A stretch of 64,000 nucleotides of DNA. Source: Achromobacter aloeverae (lineage in GTDB: Bacteria; Pseudomonadota; Gammaproteobacteria; Burkholderiales; Burkholderiaceae_B). Location of the stretch: the NCBI RefSeq assembly GCF_004121055.1, contig NZ_PYAL01000001.1, positions 1,178,001 through 1,242,000 of the forward strand. Direction: 5' to 3'. The notes under the pieces were generated by a model. It did no database searches. It was not told the origin of the DNA and was given only the letters and a program-made list of their open reading frames with translations. Position 1 is the first letter of the stretch; each line of letters starts with the position of its first letter. Made by a program: the position numbers and the translations under genes. Positions 39,185 through 48,171 of the stretch are shown here, in pieces.

Positions 39185-39934
39185 TCAACGGTCTTTCGTG
39201 ATCGACAGCGCCGCGAACGACTGCGCCACCGGCATGACTTCCAGGCTGTTGATATTGACGTGCGGCGGCAAGCCGCTGACCCAGGCCACGGCCTCGGCGA
39301 TGTCGTCGGCGGTCAGGGCCGTGACGCCCTCGTAGCGGCTGGCCGCCTTGGCCTTGTCACCCTTGAAGCGCACGTCGCTGAATTCCGTGCCCCCGACCAG
39401 GCCGGGTTCGATATTGGTCACGCGCAAGGCGGTGCCCGTGAGGTCGGCGCGCAGGTTCATGCTGAATTGCCGCACGAACGCCTTGCTGGCGCCGTACACA
39501 TTGCCGCCCGAATACGGGTAGTTGCCGGCCACCGAACCGATATTGATGACATGGCCGCGATTGCGCGCCACCATGCCGGGCAGCAGGGCGTGCGTGACGC
39601 GCGCCAGCCCGGTGACGTTGGTGTCTATCATGCCTATCCAGTCGTCCAGGTCGGCGCGCTGGGCGGGCTCCAGGCCCAGCGCCAGGCCGGCGTTGTTGAC
39701 CAGCACGTCGATCTCGGCGAAAGCCGGCGGCAGCGTGTCCGGCAGGGCCGCCACGGCGGCGGCGTCGCGCACGTCCAGCTGCAGCGTCGACAAGCGCTCG
39801 CCCAGGCGGTCGCGCAAGGCCTGCAGTTTCTCCTTGCGCCGGCCGGTGGCGACCACCTTGTGGCCGTCGCGGATGAAGCGCTCGGCGATGGCGGCGCCAA
39901 AACCCGCCGTCGCGCCCGTCACGAATACGATCAT
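39185..39934 (-). CDS. SDR family oxidoreductase (YdfG-like 3-hydroxy acid dehydrogenase)
   Basis: The 249-residue classical short-chain dehydrogenase. The cofactor motif is TGATAGFGAAIAERF with a downstream Arg-Arg (GRRKEK) that favours NADP. NNAGLALG is the NNAG motif, and the catalytic Ser/Tyr/Lys are in GSVAGNYPYSGGNVYGASKAF. It resembles E. coli YdfG, which oxidises serine, allo-threonine and 3-hydroxy acids; this fits a nearby threonine aldolase but is only suggestive. Convergent with the toxin-like gene. Start MIVFVTGAT at 39934. Confidence 0.9.
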   Translation of the reverse strand: MIVFVTGATAGFGAAIAERFIRDGHKVVATGRRKEKLQALRDRLGERLSTLQLDVRDAAAVAALPDTLPPAFAEIDVLVNNAGLALGLEPAQRADLDDWIGMIDTNVTGLARVTHALLPGMVARNRGHVINIGSVAGNYPYSGGNVYGASKAFVRQFSMNLRADLTGTALRVTNIEPGLVGGTEFSDVRFKGDKAKAASRYEGVTALTADDIAEAVAWVSGLPPHVNINSLEVMPVAQSFAALSITKDR

Positions 39935-39983
39935 TGCGAACTCCCATGGAACAACAAGCGGGCGGCGCGGAGGCGCCTTCCCC

Positions 39984-40190
39984 GCGGGGCGCGGCGGATC
40001 CAAGGCCAGCCGCGCTCAGGTGTCTCCCCGGCAGGACGCAGCGTCCCCGGAGTCAGCGGCGCCGAAGCGCCTCTCAAGCGGGGCGCGGCGGATCCAAGGT
40101 CAGCCGCGCTCAAGTGTCTCCCCGGCAGGACGCAGCGTCCCCGGAGTCAGCGGCGCCGAAGCGCCTCTCAAGCGGGGCGCGGCGGATCCG
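39984..40190. repeat. Tandem duplication of a 94-bp unit plus partial third copy
   Basis: Unit 1 is 39984-40077 and unit 2 is 40078-40171, near identical (differences such as GGCCAG/GGTCAG and CAGGTG/CAAGTG). A third partial copy of about 19 bases begins at 40172 (GCGGGGCGCGGCGGATCC). It lies between the SDR and acs genes, followed by an inverted GC-rich sequence (CCCCTTGAGGGGGGC, about 40213) of the kind common between genes in Burkholderiales. Confidence 0.9.
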
Positions 40191-40252
40191 GGTCCCCCGG
40201 TCCGCTACGCGCGCCCCTTGAGGGGGGCGCGCGCAGCGCGCTGGGGTGGGTC

Positions 40253-42232
40253 TCATACCGACTTCGACAACTGGTCGAGGATCTGCGGATTTTCCAGCGT
40301 CGAGACGTCCTGGGTGACCTCCTCGCCCTTGGCCACCACGCGCAGCAGGCGCCGCATGATCTTGCCCGAGCGGGTCTTGGGCAGGTTCTCGCCGAAGCGG
40401 ATGTCCTTGGGCTTGGCGATGGGGCCGATTTCCTTGGCCACCCAGTCGCGCAGCTGCTTGGCCACCGCCGCGGCCTCGTCGCCCTCGGGACGCGCGCCCT
40501 TGAGCACCACGAAGGCCACCACGGCCTCGCCCGTGGTGTCGTCCGGACGCCCCACCACCGCGGCTTCCGCCACCAACGGATGCGACACCAGGGCCGATTC
40601 CACTTCCATGGTGCCCAGGCGATGGCCGGAGACGTTCAGCACGTCATCGATCCGGCCCATGATCCAGAAGTAGCCGTCGGCGTCGCGCTGCGCGCCATCG
40701 CCCGCCAGGTAGTAGCCGCGCAGCTCGGGCGGGAAGTAGCTCTTCTTGAAACGTTCCGGATCGCCCCAGATGTTGCGGATCATCGCCGGCCAGGGTTTCT
40801 TGATCACCAGGAAACCGCCGTTGCCCTGGTCCACGTCCGCGCCGGTCTCGTCGACGATGGCCGCGGCGATGCCCGGCAGGGGCAGCGTGCAGGAACCCGG
40901 CTTGGTGGGCGTGGCGCCTGGCAGCGGGGTGATCATGTGACCGCCGGTCTCCGTCTGCCACCACGTGTCGACGATGGGGCAGCGTTCGCCGCCCACCGTC
41001 TTGTGGTACCACATCCACGCTTCAGGGTTGATGGGTTCGCCCACCGAGCCCAGGATGCGCAGGCTGCTCAGGTCATAACGGTCCGGCGCCGTATCGGGCG
41101 CGGCAGCCGACGCCTTGATGAGCGAGCGGATGGCGGTGGGGGCGGTGTAGAACGTCGTCACCTTGTGGCGCGCGATCATGTCCCAGAAGCGGCCCGCGTT
41201 GGGATAGGTGGGCACGCCCTCGAATACCACCTGGGTCAGCCCGGCCGCCAGCGGGCCATAGGCGATGTAGGAGTGGCCGGTAATCCAGCCCACGTCGGCC
41301 GTGCACCAGTAGACGTCGTCGGGACGGGCGTCGAAGGTCCACTTGACGGTCAGCAGGGACCACAGCAGATAGCCGGCGGAGGCATGCTGCACGCCCTTGG
41401 GCTTGCCGGTCGAGCCGGACGTATAGAGGATGAACAGGGGATGCTCGGCTTCCACCGGGACCGGATCGCATTGCTCCGATTGACCGGCCACGACATCATG
41501 CAGCCACAGGTCGCGGCCTTCCACCCAAGCCGTCTTGCCACCGGTGCGGCGATAGACGATGACCTGGCGCACGGCGTCGCAGCCGCCCATGGCGAACGCT
41601 TCCTCCACCGCCGGCTTCAGCGGGATGGTCTTGCCGCCGCGCACCTGCTCGTCCGCGGTGACCACCAGCGTGGCGCCGACATCGACGATGCGTTCCTGCA
41701 GGCTCTTGGCGGAGAAGCCGCCGAAGACCACGGAATGGGTCACGCCCAGGCGTACGCAAGCCTGCATCACCACCACCGCCTCGATCGACATGGGCATGTA
41801 GATGATGGCGCGGTCGCCCTTCTTGTAGCCCAGCTTCTTCAGGCCGTTGGCCAGCTGGCAGACGCGGCCCAGCAATTCACGGTAGGTGATCTTGTCGACC
41901 TTGCCGTCGTCGGCCTCGAAGATGATGGCGACCTTGTCCGCATTGCCGCCCTGCACGTGCTTGTCCAGGCAGTTGGCCGACACATTGAGTTCGCCGTCGC
42001 CAAACCAGCGGTAGAACGGCGCGTTGCTTTCGTCCAGCACCTGGCTGAAGGGCTTGCTCCAGACCAGGTTTTCATTCGCCTGGCGCCGCCAGAAACCGTC
42101 GAAGTCCTGCTCGGCTTCCAGGCACAGTTTTTTGTAGGCATCCATGCTGCCGATGGCGGCGCCCGCCGAAGCAGCGGGCGGCGGCGGAAACACACGGTTT
42201 TCCACCAGCACGGATTCGATGGCGTTGGGCAT
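40253..42232 (-). CDS. acs: Acetate-CoA ligase (acetyl-CoA synthetase)
   Basis: The 659-residue AMP-forming enzyme turns acetate, ATP and CoA into acetyl-CoA. It has the Acs N-terminal domain ([15 protein letters not shown]), the core motif [11 protein letters not shown], the acetate-pocket region [10 protein letters not shown], and the C-terminal [11 protein letters not shown] with the regulatory/catalytic lysine. It is 112 bases downstream of amiR on the same strand, and amidase-derived acetate would be its substrate. Start MPNAIESV at 42232; the longer frame to 42301 is less likely. Confidence 0.95.
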   Translation of the reverse strand: MPNAIESVLVENRVFPPPPAASAGAAIGSMDAYKKLCLEAEQDFDGFWRRQANENLVWSKPFSQVLDESNAPFYRWFGDGELNVSANCLDKHVQGGNADKVAIIFEADDGKVDKITYRELLGRVCQLANGLKKLGYKKGDRAIIYMPMSIEAVVVMQACVRLGVTHSVVFGGFSAKSLQERIVDVGATLVVTADEQVRGGKTIPLKPAVEEAFAMGGCDAVRQVIVYRRTGGKTAWVEGRDLWLHDVVAGQSEQCDPVPVEAEHPLFILYTSGSTGKPKGVQHASAGYLLWSLLTVKWTFDARPDDVYWCTADVGWITGHSYIAYGPLAAGLTQVVFEGVPTYPNAGRFWDMIARHKVTTFYTAPTAIRSLIKASAAAPDTAPDRYDLSSLRILGSVGEPINPEAWMWYHKTVGGERCPIVDTWWQTETGGHMITPLPGATPTKPGSCTLPLPGIAAAIVDETGADVDQGNGGFLVIKKPWPAMIRNIWGDPERFKKSYFPPELRGYYLAGDGAQRDADGYFWIMGRIDDVLNVSGHRLGTMEVESALVSHPLVAEAAVVGRPDDTTGEAVVAFVVLKGARPEGDEAAAVAKQLRDWVAKEIGPIAKPKDIRFGENLPKTRSGKIMRRLLRVVAKGEEVTQDVSTLENPQILDQLSKSV

Positions 42233-42344
42233 GACGGTCTCCTTCAGAGAATTTTGAAGCTGCTGTTTTTGCTTGCAGATTGATTTATGTACGTCGGGCA
42301 ATCCGATTCTAGCCGGGCTCGACAGCCTGTCACCAATTTATTGG

Positions 42345-42968
42345 TCAGCGACCCAGGTCGAGCATTTCGCTGGCGTGGATGAGCGAGGTCGCGATGTCCA
42401 CCGTCGACACCCGCTTGGCCATGGCCTGGGTGCGTATCAGCTCGTAGGCCTGGCTCTCGGAAATACCCCTGCCGCGCATAAGGATAGCAGCCGCCTTGGC
42501 GATCTGGCGCTGCCCTTCCAGCCGGGTTTCCAGTTTGCGCAAGGTGCGTTGCAGGTGACGCATCTCGCCGTTGACCTGGCGCGCCAGCACCAGGGCCGAC
42601 AGCAGGCCGAAGGAACGCACGGGGGCGGGCAGCACGGCCCGCGCGCCCAGCCGCAACACCGCCTCGACGATGGTCGGGTTTTCATAGTTCACCACCGCGA
42701 TCACCGTGGGCGCCTGCTCGCCCTTGGCCCAGGGATAGTCCTGATGCACCAGGTCGGGGCGCACGGCAAGGAATACCACGTCCATGCCCTCGGCCGGCGC
42801 CGGCGGCGGCGGCCAATGCACCTGCGTACGGCAGCCGATGCGATCCAGTTGCTGCACCAGGCTCTGGCCGTCGGCATCGTCGGGATGGAACACCGCCACG
42901 CGCAAACTGCGCAGGTCGCGCAGGTAGGCGGGCATGGCAGGACTGGCGCGGCGCCCAGGGCTTTCCAT
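42345..42968 (-). CDS. amiR: ANTAR-domain antitermination regulator AmiR
   Basis: The 207-residue protein has an N-terminal pseudo-receiver domain (about 20-135, lacking a clear phospho-acceptor triad) and a C-terminal ANTAR RNA-binding domain (about 145-205: QIAKAAAILMRGRGISESQAYELIRTQAM). In Pseudomonas, AmiR binds amidase leader RNA and blocks a terminator, and is held inactive by AmiC. The ATG directly follows the amiC stop codon, as expected for a stoichiometric AmiC-AmiR pair. Its probable target is the hairpin region upstream of amiE. Confidence 0.9.
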   Translation of the reverse strand: MESPGRRASPAMPAYLRDLRSLRVAVFHPDDADGQSLVQQLDRIGCRTQVHWPPPPAPAEGMDVVFLAVRPDLVHQDYPWAKGEQAPTVIAVVNYENPTIVEAVLRLGARAVLPAPVRSFGLLSALVLARQVNGEMRHLQRTLRKLETRLEGQRQIAKAAAILMRGRGISESQAYELIRTQAMAKRVSTVDIATSLIHASEMLDLGR

Positions 42969-44123
42969 TCAGGGCTCCAGCTCGGTCATCTTGACCGTCC
43001 AGTCGCCCAGCACGTGGTTGACCAGATAGGGATCCGGCGCCACCGCCGCCGCCGAAGCGCGCACGATGGCGAAGTCGCCGTCCGCGCGCAAGCGGCCGAT
43101 GCGGGGATGGAGCCACGTGTGGTGGTTGCCCGGATCGATGCGCACCGTGCCCTGCGGCGCTTCGAAGCTGCTGCCCAACAAGGCCGGCAACAGCGCGTCG
43201 ATCTGGTCGCTGCCGGCCCGGCGCAGCGCCTGGGCATACATATGGACCTGGAAGTAGGCCGCCTCCCAGCAAAGGTTGGCGGTCGCGTCCGCGCCGTGAT
43301 GCCGCCGCAGGCTGGCCAGGGCGCGCCGGTTGGCGGGCGTGTCCAGCGACTGGAAATACGGCGCTGCCGTATAGTGCCCGCATGCGACGTCGGCGCCCAT
43401 CTGCCGCGCCTCGGCCTCCGAGGTGGTCAGGCTGGCAATGGGCATGCGCACGGGGTCGAAACCCGCGTCGGCGTACGCGCGGTAGAACGCCGCCGTGGCG
43501 TCGCCGACCACCGTCGAGAAAATGAAATCCGGCCGCGATGCGCGGATCTCCTCGATGGCCACGCGAAAATCCGCCTCGGTGGCGCCCAGCCGCACATAGC
43601 GCTCGCCGACGCGGGCGCCGCCTGGTCGTTGTAGCACCAGGTCGGCCATGATGCGGTTGGATTCGTAGGGATAGATGTAGTCGGAACCCAGCAGATAGAC
43701 GCGCGGACCATAATGCGCGGTCATGTAGTCCGCCAACTGCATGCTGTTCTGGTTGGGCGCCGCGCCCGTATAGATGACGTTGCGCGAATACTCGAAGCCC
43801 TCGTACAACGTGGGATAGAACAGCAGCCGGTTCCAGCGCTCCACGACGGGGATGACCGCGATGCGGCTGCTGGACATGTAGCAGCCGAAAATGACGTTGA
43901 CGCCGTCTTGCGCCACCAGTTGTTCGGCCAGGTGCGCATAGCGGGCGGGATTGGACTGCGGATCATGGCAGATTGCCACCAGCTCGCGGCCGTCGATACC
44001 GCCGGCCTCGTTGATTTCGGCAATGGCCAGCTCGGTGCCTAGCCGTTGCGAAGCGCCGATGGCGCCGGTCGCGCCGCTGGTCGAAAACAGCACACCCACC
44101 TTGACGGGATCGGTCTGGCTCAC
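42969..44123 (-). CDS. amiC: Amide-sensing periplasmic-binding-fold protein AmiC
   Basis: The 384-residue type I periplasmic-binding-fold protein has no signal peptide, so it is cytoplasmic, as is Pseudomonas AmiC. It shows FSTSGATGAIGASQRLGTELAI, the ligand-pocket region YPTLYEGFEYSRNVIYTGAAPNQN, and GSDYIYPYESNRI, all close to AmiC. It binds short amides and releases AmiR. A GTG at 44123 (VSQTDPVKVG) with an upstream GGAGAG is the likely start; the frame above it is not conserved-looking. About 200 bases without a gene separate it from the VWA gene upstream. Confidence 0.88.
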   Translation of the reverse strand: MSQTDPVKVGVLFSTSGATGAIGASQRLGTELAIAEINEAGGIDGRELVAICHDPQSNPARYAHLAEQLVAQDGVNVIFGCYMSSSRIAVIPVVERWNRLLFYPTLYEGFEYSRNVIYTGAAPNQNSMQLADYMTAHYGPRVYLLGSDYIYPYESNRIMADLVLQRPGGARVGERYVRLGATEADFRVAIEEIRASRPDFIFSTVVGDATAAFYRAYADAGFDPVRMPIASLTTSEAEARQMGADVACGHYTAAPYFQSLDTPANRRALASLRRHHGADATANLCWEAAYFQVHMYAQALRRAGSDQIDALLPALLGSSFEAPQGTVRIDPGNHHTWLHPRIGRLRADGDFAIVRASAAAVAPDPYLVNHVLGDWTVKMTELEP

Positions 44124-44322
44124 ACCCTGCTCTCCATGCCTGCGATGGACGACGACGTATCGTCCCGCGTGAAATCGTAGCGGTCGCCGCCGCGCGCAAC
44201 AAGACGGGATAACGGCAAGGCCGGGAATGGCGCGGCGCAACGGCCAGGACCGAAATCGGGACCATGACCGGTCTCGGGCCCGCGACTGGCGCCGGACGCC
44301 GAGGTCGCAGGGAACCGGCCGC

Positions 44323-46065
44323 TCATCGCAACAAGCGCCCGAATGCCCGCGCCAGCCTGGCGGGCAGCGCGGCGGGGTCGGCGACGATGTCGTAGCCGCG
44401 CGCCCCGAACATGCGGCCGACGTCATCGGCGGACTGGCCGTCCACCGCCAGGCAGTGGCAGCGCACGCCCGCCTGGCGCGCCTGGATGACGGCCATGCGG
44501 GCATCCTCGACCAGGTGGCGTGGATCATGCACGTCGATATCCGAAGGCGCGCCGTCGGTCACCACCAGGATGGCGCGCCGGGCGGCGGCCTCCTCATGCA
44601 GCCGGCCGGTCGCATGGCGCAACGCCGTCCCCAGGCGGGTCGACCACGCCGCCCGCTGCGCGTCGATGCGCGCGGCGGCGACAACATCCAGCGGCCGGCC
44701 GAAGTCGAGCAATCGGACATAGCGCACGGCATGGCGCGTATCGGAATGGAAACCGTGCACCGCCACCCGGTGACCGGACGCGGCCGCCGCGGCGGCGAGC
44801 AGCAGCGCCGCCTGCCGTTCCCGATCGAGCAGGCGCTGGCCGTCCTGCGCACGGTCATTGGCCGATTCCGAAAGGTCCAGCAGCACCAGCACGCTGACCG
44901 CGCGCGCCTGCCTGCCGGGCGCGACGAATACGCGCGCGTCGGGCATGATCGCGGCACGCCGCGCCACGGCAGCCTCGATGGCGGCATCGATATCCAGGGC
45001 TTCCCCTTCCCATTGCCTGCGCAGGCGGCGCGCGCGATCGAGCTCCTGCACGCGCGGCAGCCGCGGCAAGCGCCAGGGCCGTCGCGCGGGGCCGGGCGGC
45101 ATGGACGGCGCCGGCGGCGGACCGATGTCTTCCAGGGTGCACCAGTGCTCGCGCAGCAGGCCCGCACGGTAATGCCATTCGGGATAGTGGAAGCGCCGTC
45201 CTTTCCCTAGGCTCCTTTCCATATCCCTTTCATCGATCCCCATGTCATCCGCCGGATGGTGGGCATCGTCCCGCCCACCCGCCCGCGGCGGCAGCATGGC
45301 CAGCGCCGCCTCCCGCGCGTCGCCCGGATGCGTCCACAGCCAACCATCGTCATCGCGGTGGCGCGGTCGGCGGTACTGGTCCGGGTCCAGGCGCACGCGC
45401 ATCTGGCCCAGGTCGTTCGCAAGCACGCGGCCCAGGTCCGTGTAGTCCTCGCGCCGCCGGCCGCCCGCCTGCCAGACACGCTCGAAACCCGCGCGCCCCT
45501 TTTCGACCCAGTAATTACCGTCGCGATGCGCGGGACGCGCGATGGCGCGCGCCAGCCTCAAGGCCAACGACGCGAAGTCCAGCCCAGGTTCGGCCGACTC
45601 CACGAACAGGGCCTGCTGCAGGCACCGTCCCAAACCGGGGAATTCCATGCCTAGCAGGCGTTCGGCGCGCGCGTCTTCCAGCAGGGACAAGACCGCCAGC
45701 GTCATCGCCTTCATGCCGGCCGCCGGCACGCCCGGCGGGGTATGCCGCAGATGCGCCAGCGCATGCGCCGCCACCGCCCGGTGCAAGGAGCCGTCGCGCA
45801 ACACGTCTTGCGGCACCATCAGCCCTTGCGGCGACAACGCGATGCTCGTGGCCGGCCCCGTGGGTGCGGCCAGCGCCGCCACATGCACCTCCCCGCGGCC
45901 GAACGCCCGCAAGGCCATGCCCAGGCGCCCGCACGCGCGCGCCAGCGTGTCGTCCCCAGCGGCATCCCCATCGGCAATCCCATCGGCACCCACGCCGACA
46001 TCCCCCACTGCGCCCGGCGTGGTCGCGCGCGATGGCGGTCCCTGCGGGTCAACCGAAGGTTGCAT
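44323..46065 (-). CDS. VWA-domain protein of the NorD/CbbO type
   Basis: The 580-residue protein carries a C-terminal von Willebrand A domain (about 395-575) with MIDAS residues DLSES and TDGAPSD. The N-terminal two thirds resemble NorD/CbbO adaptor proteins (HALAHLRH, SLLEDARAERLL, RAGLLREHWCTL). Such proteins bind target enzymes and a MoxR-type AAA+ ring to remodel or activate them, as CbbQO does for Rubisco. Here the target is probably amidase, given the position. Start at 46065 overlaps the AAA+ gene by 17 bases; an ATG at 46095 is an alternative. Confidence 0.85.
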   Translation of the reverse strand: MQPSVDPQGPPSRATTPGAVGDVGVGADGIADGDAAGDDTLARACGRLGMALRAFGRGEVHVAALAAPTGPATSIALSPQGLMVPQDVLRDGSLHRAVAAHALAHLRHTPPGVPAAGMKAMTLAVLSLLEDARAERLLGMEFPGLGRCLQQALFVESAEPGLDFASLALRLARAIARPAHRDGNYWVEKGRAGFERVWQAGGRRREDYTDLGRVLANDLGQMRVRLDPDQYRRPRHRDDDGWLWTHPGDAREAALAMLPPRAGGRDDAHHPADDMGIDERDMERSLGKGRRFHYPEWHYRAGLLREHWCTLEDIGPPPAPSMPPGPARRPWRLPRLPRVQELDRARRLRRQWEGEALDIDAAIEAAVARRAAIMPDARVFVAPGRQARAVSVLVLLDLSESANDRAQDGQRLLDRERQAALLLAAAAAASGHRVAVHGFHSDTRHAVRYVRLLDFGRPLDVVAAARIDAQRAAWSTRLGTALRHATGRLHEEAAARRAILVVTDGAPSDIDVHDPRHLVEDARMAVIQARQAGVRCHCLAVDGQSADDVGRMFGARGYDIVADPAALPARLARAFGRLLR

Positions 46066-46864
46066 CGATGCAATCATGCAGCACCCGCAGGACATCGGGA
46101 TCGTCGGTGAGCGATCCCGTCAGCGTCATTTCGCAACTGGCCCTGGCATCCAGCCCATCGCGCATAAGGCAGCCGGCGTGGATCAGCAGGCGCGTGGAAG
46201 CGCCCTCCTCCAGCCCATGTCCGCGCAGGGCCCGGGTGCGTCCGGCGATGGCCACCAGTTGCTCGGCGAGCGGCAGGACAATGCCTGCCTCATGCGCCAC
46301 GATCTCCGCCTCCGTCGCGGGGGGCGGATAGTCGAACGCCATCGACCCGAAGCGCTGCCGCGTCGACGGCTTCATATCCTTGGCCGCGCTCTGGTAGCCG
46401 GGGTTGTACGAAACCACCAGCTGGAAATCGGGATGCGCCGCCAGTTGCTCCCCCTTCTTGTCCAGCGGCAGCAGCCGCCGGCCGTCGGTCAGGGGATGGA
46501 TCACCACGGTGGTGTCCTGGCGCGCCTCGACCACCTCGTCCAGATAGCGGATCGCGCCATGGCGAACCGCCAGCGTCAAGGGTCCGTCATGCCAGACCGT
46601 GCCGCCGGCGTCCAGCAGATGGCGGCCGACGAGGTCGGACGCGGTCATGTCCTCGTTGCAGGCCACGGTGATCAGCGGCACGCCCAGCCGCCACGCCATA
46701 TGCTCGACAAAACGCGTCTTGCCGCAGCCGGTCGGGCCGCTGAGGATGAGCGGCAGCCGCCGTCCGTAGGCAAGCTCGTAGCGCCGCGGCTCATCGCCCA
46801 CCGGCCTGTAATAAGGTTCGGTGGCGATGCGCCAGGCCGCCAGCGGATCACGACTGTCCCGCAT
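46049..46864 (-). CDS. MoxR/NorQ/CbbQ-type AAA+ ATPase
   Basis: The 271-residue AAA+ protein has Walker A SGPTGCGKT (about 43-51), Walker B IRYLDEV and the NorQ-like VACNEDMTASDLVGRH. The later NPGYQSAAKDMKPSTRQRF has the sensor and arginine finger region. CbbQ/NorQ ATPases work with VWA partners (CbbO/NorD), and that partner follows here with overlapping codons. It begins 3 bases after amiE, the place of amiB in the Pseudomonas amiEBCRS operon; AmiB is also an ATPase, though I cannot establish orthology from this sequence alone. Confidence 0.9.
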   Translation of the reverse strand: MRDSRDPLAAWRIATEPYYRPVGDEPRRYELAYGRRLPLILSGPTGCGKTRFVEHMAWRLGVPLITVACNEDMTASDLVGRHLLDAGGTVWHDGPLTLAVRHGAIRYLDEVVEARQDTTVVIHPLTDGRRLLPLDKKGEQLAAHPDFQLVVSYNPGYQSAAKDMKPSTRQRFGSMAFDYPPPATEAEIVAHEAGIVLPLAEQLVAIAGRTRALRGHGLEEGASTRLLIHAGCLMRDGLDARASCEMTLTGSLTDDPDVLRVLHDCIDATFG

Positions 46865-46867
46865 GGC

Positions 46868-47905
46868 TCAGCGATGCCCGGCGGGCGTGTTGGGGATGCC
46901 TTCGATCGGGCACTCCGGCGTGCCCACCGTGCCGCGCGTAATGGCCTCAACCTGCTTGCGCGTGCCCTCGGGATCGTTGATCCAGCGGGCGTAGAAGTTG
47001 TACGGGCAGGCCGCCACGCCGTTGGCGTCCTCGCCGGAATTGATCTTGCCCGTATAGCCTCGATGCAGCAGCTTGAACAGGTGGTTCTGCGATTGCATGT
47101 TGCGGCGCGCGTCCCGGATCAGCGAGGTGGACAGCTCCGCGTACTGGATGCCCATGCTCTCCTCGCCGCATTCGCCCAGGGTGCGGCCGTCGAAGCCCAC
47201 GATGGCGGAATGGCCGAAATAGGAATACACGCCGTCGAAGCCGGCCGCGTTGGCGACCGCCACATACACATTGTTCATCCACGCCATGGCCTTGGCCACC
47301 AGCACCTGCTGGTCCTTGGCCGGGTACATATAGCCCTGGCAGCGCACGATGAGCTCCGCGCCCTGCATGGCGCAATCGCGCCAGATCTCCGGATAGTTGC
47401 CGTCGTCGCAGATGATCAGGCTGATCTTCATGCCCTTGGGGCCTTCGGACACATAGGTGCAATCGCCCGGATACCACCCTTCCACCGGCACCCAGGGCAT
47501 GATCTTGCGATACTTCTGCACGATCTCGCCCTGGTCGTTCATCAGGATCAGGGTGTTGTACGGCGCCTTGTTCGGATGCTCCTCGTGCCGTTCACCCGTC
47601 AACGAGAACACGCCCCATACCTTGGCCTTGCGGCAGGCGGCGGCGAAGATTTCCGTTTCCTCGCCCGGCACGGCGGCGGCGGTGTCGTACATTTCCTTGG
47701 CGTCGTACATGATGCCGTGGGTCGAGTACTCGGGAAAGATCACCAGGTCCATGCCCGGCAGGCCCTGCTTCATGCCCACCACCATGTCGGCGATCTTGCG
47801 CGCGTTATCCAGCACCTCGGCTTTCGTGTGCAGGCGCGGCATGTGGTAATTGACCACCGCAACGCCGACGCAATCCTTGCTGCTGGAGATATCTCCGTGT
47901 CTCAT
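46868..47905 (-). CDS. amiE: Aliphatic amidase
   Basis: The 345-residue nitrilase-superfamily enzyme hydrolyses short aliphatic amides (acetamide, propionamide) to the acid and ammonia. The catalytic triad sits at the textbook positions: Glu59 (FPEYS), Lys134 (KYRKIMP) and Cys166 ([11 protein letters not shown]). The N-terminus [20 protein letters not shown] is nearly identical to Pseudomonas AmiE. Start at 47905; the longer frame runs through the leader terminator and is not coding. It is the first gene of amiE-norQ-norD-amiC-amiR. Confidence 0.97.
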   Translation of the reverse strand: MRHGDISSSKDCVGVAVVNYHMPRLHTKAEVLDNARKIADMVVGMKQGLPGMDLVIFPEYSTHGIMYDAKEMYDTAAAVPGEETEIFAAACRKAKVWGVFSLTGERHEEHPNKAPYNTLILMNDQGEIVQKYRKIMPWVPVEGWYPGDCTYVSEGPKGMKISLIICDDGNYPEIWRDCAMQGAELIVRCQGYMYPAKDQQVLVAKAMAWMNNVYVAVANAAGFDGVYSYFGHSAIVGFDGRTLGECGEESMGIQYAELSTSLIRDARRNMQSQNHLFKLLHRGYTGKINSGEDANGVAACPYNFYARWINDPEGTRKQVEAITRGTVGTPECPIEGIPNTPAGHR

Positions 47906-48011
47906 GTAGCACTCCTGGAAATTCCGGTTATCGAGGACGCACGGCCGCCCGGGCGCGCGACGTAGCGGCGCCGCGCGAGCCGCGCAGGCGAAAAGCGACC
48001 AAAAAAAACGA

Positions 48012-48056
48012 AAAAAAAAGCCCTTTCCCGGGGATATCCCGGGAAAGGGCTTTTTT
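48012..48056 (-). terminator. Strong hairpin terminator in the amiE leader
   Basis: A perfect 13-bp stem, GCCCTTTCCCGGG (48020-48032) with its complement (48038-48050) and a 5-base loop, is flanked by an A-run (48012-48019) and a T-run (48051-48056), so it can work in both directions. It lies 107 bases before the amiE ATG. It may end frnE transcription and also act as the AmiR-controlled leader terminator of amiE. Confidence 0.92.
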
Positions 48057-48067
48057 GCCCAACGCTG

Positions 48068-48116
48068 GGTCGGCAACACTGGCGACCGGCGTTGAAAGAA
48101 AGAGTGCGACTACTCT
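48068..48116 (-). promoter_or_regulatory. Candidate ANTAR two-hairpin target upstream of the amiE terminator
   Basis: On the minus strand, hairpin P1 is AGAGT-AGTCGC-ACTCT (48116-48101), a 5-bp stem with a six-base loop. P2 (48087-48068) is a GGTCG/CGACC stem with an inner C-G pair and a six-base loop, AGTGTT. ANTAR targets are two consecutive hexaloop hairpins with A at loop position 1 and G at 4. P2 fits both; P1 fits A1 only. The linker is 13 bases. Confidence 0.45.
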
Positions 48117-48171
48117 AGCAGCCGCTTCCGCGCCGCGGACATCGGGGCTTACCCTAGCGCCTGGCTGTCCG

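Noticed and set aside
39984-40190. CRISPR-like array
   Set aside because: Only two full units of 94 bp with no spacer/repeat alternation, and no cas genes in the window.
39260-42283. 1007-codon plus-strand frame across the 94-bp repeats and acs
   Set aside because: Antisense shadow of acs and the SDR gene; the repeat gives a peptide repeat that only mirrors the DNA.
47906-48079. 58-codon N-terminal extension of AmiE
   Set aside because: It runs through the terminator hairpin; the AmiE start MRHGDIS matches the Pseudomonas enzyme.
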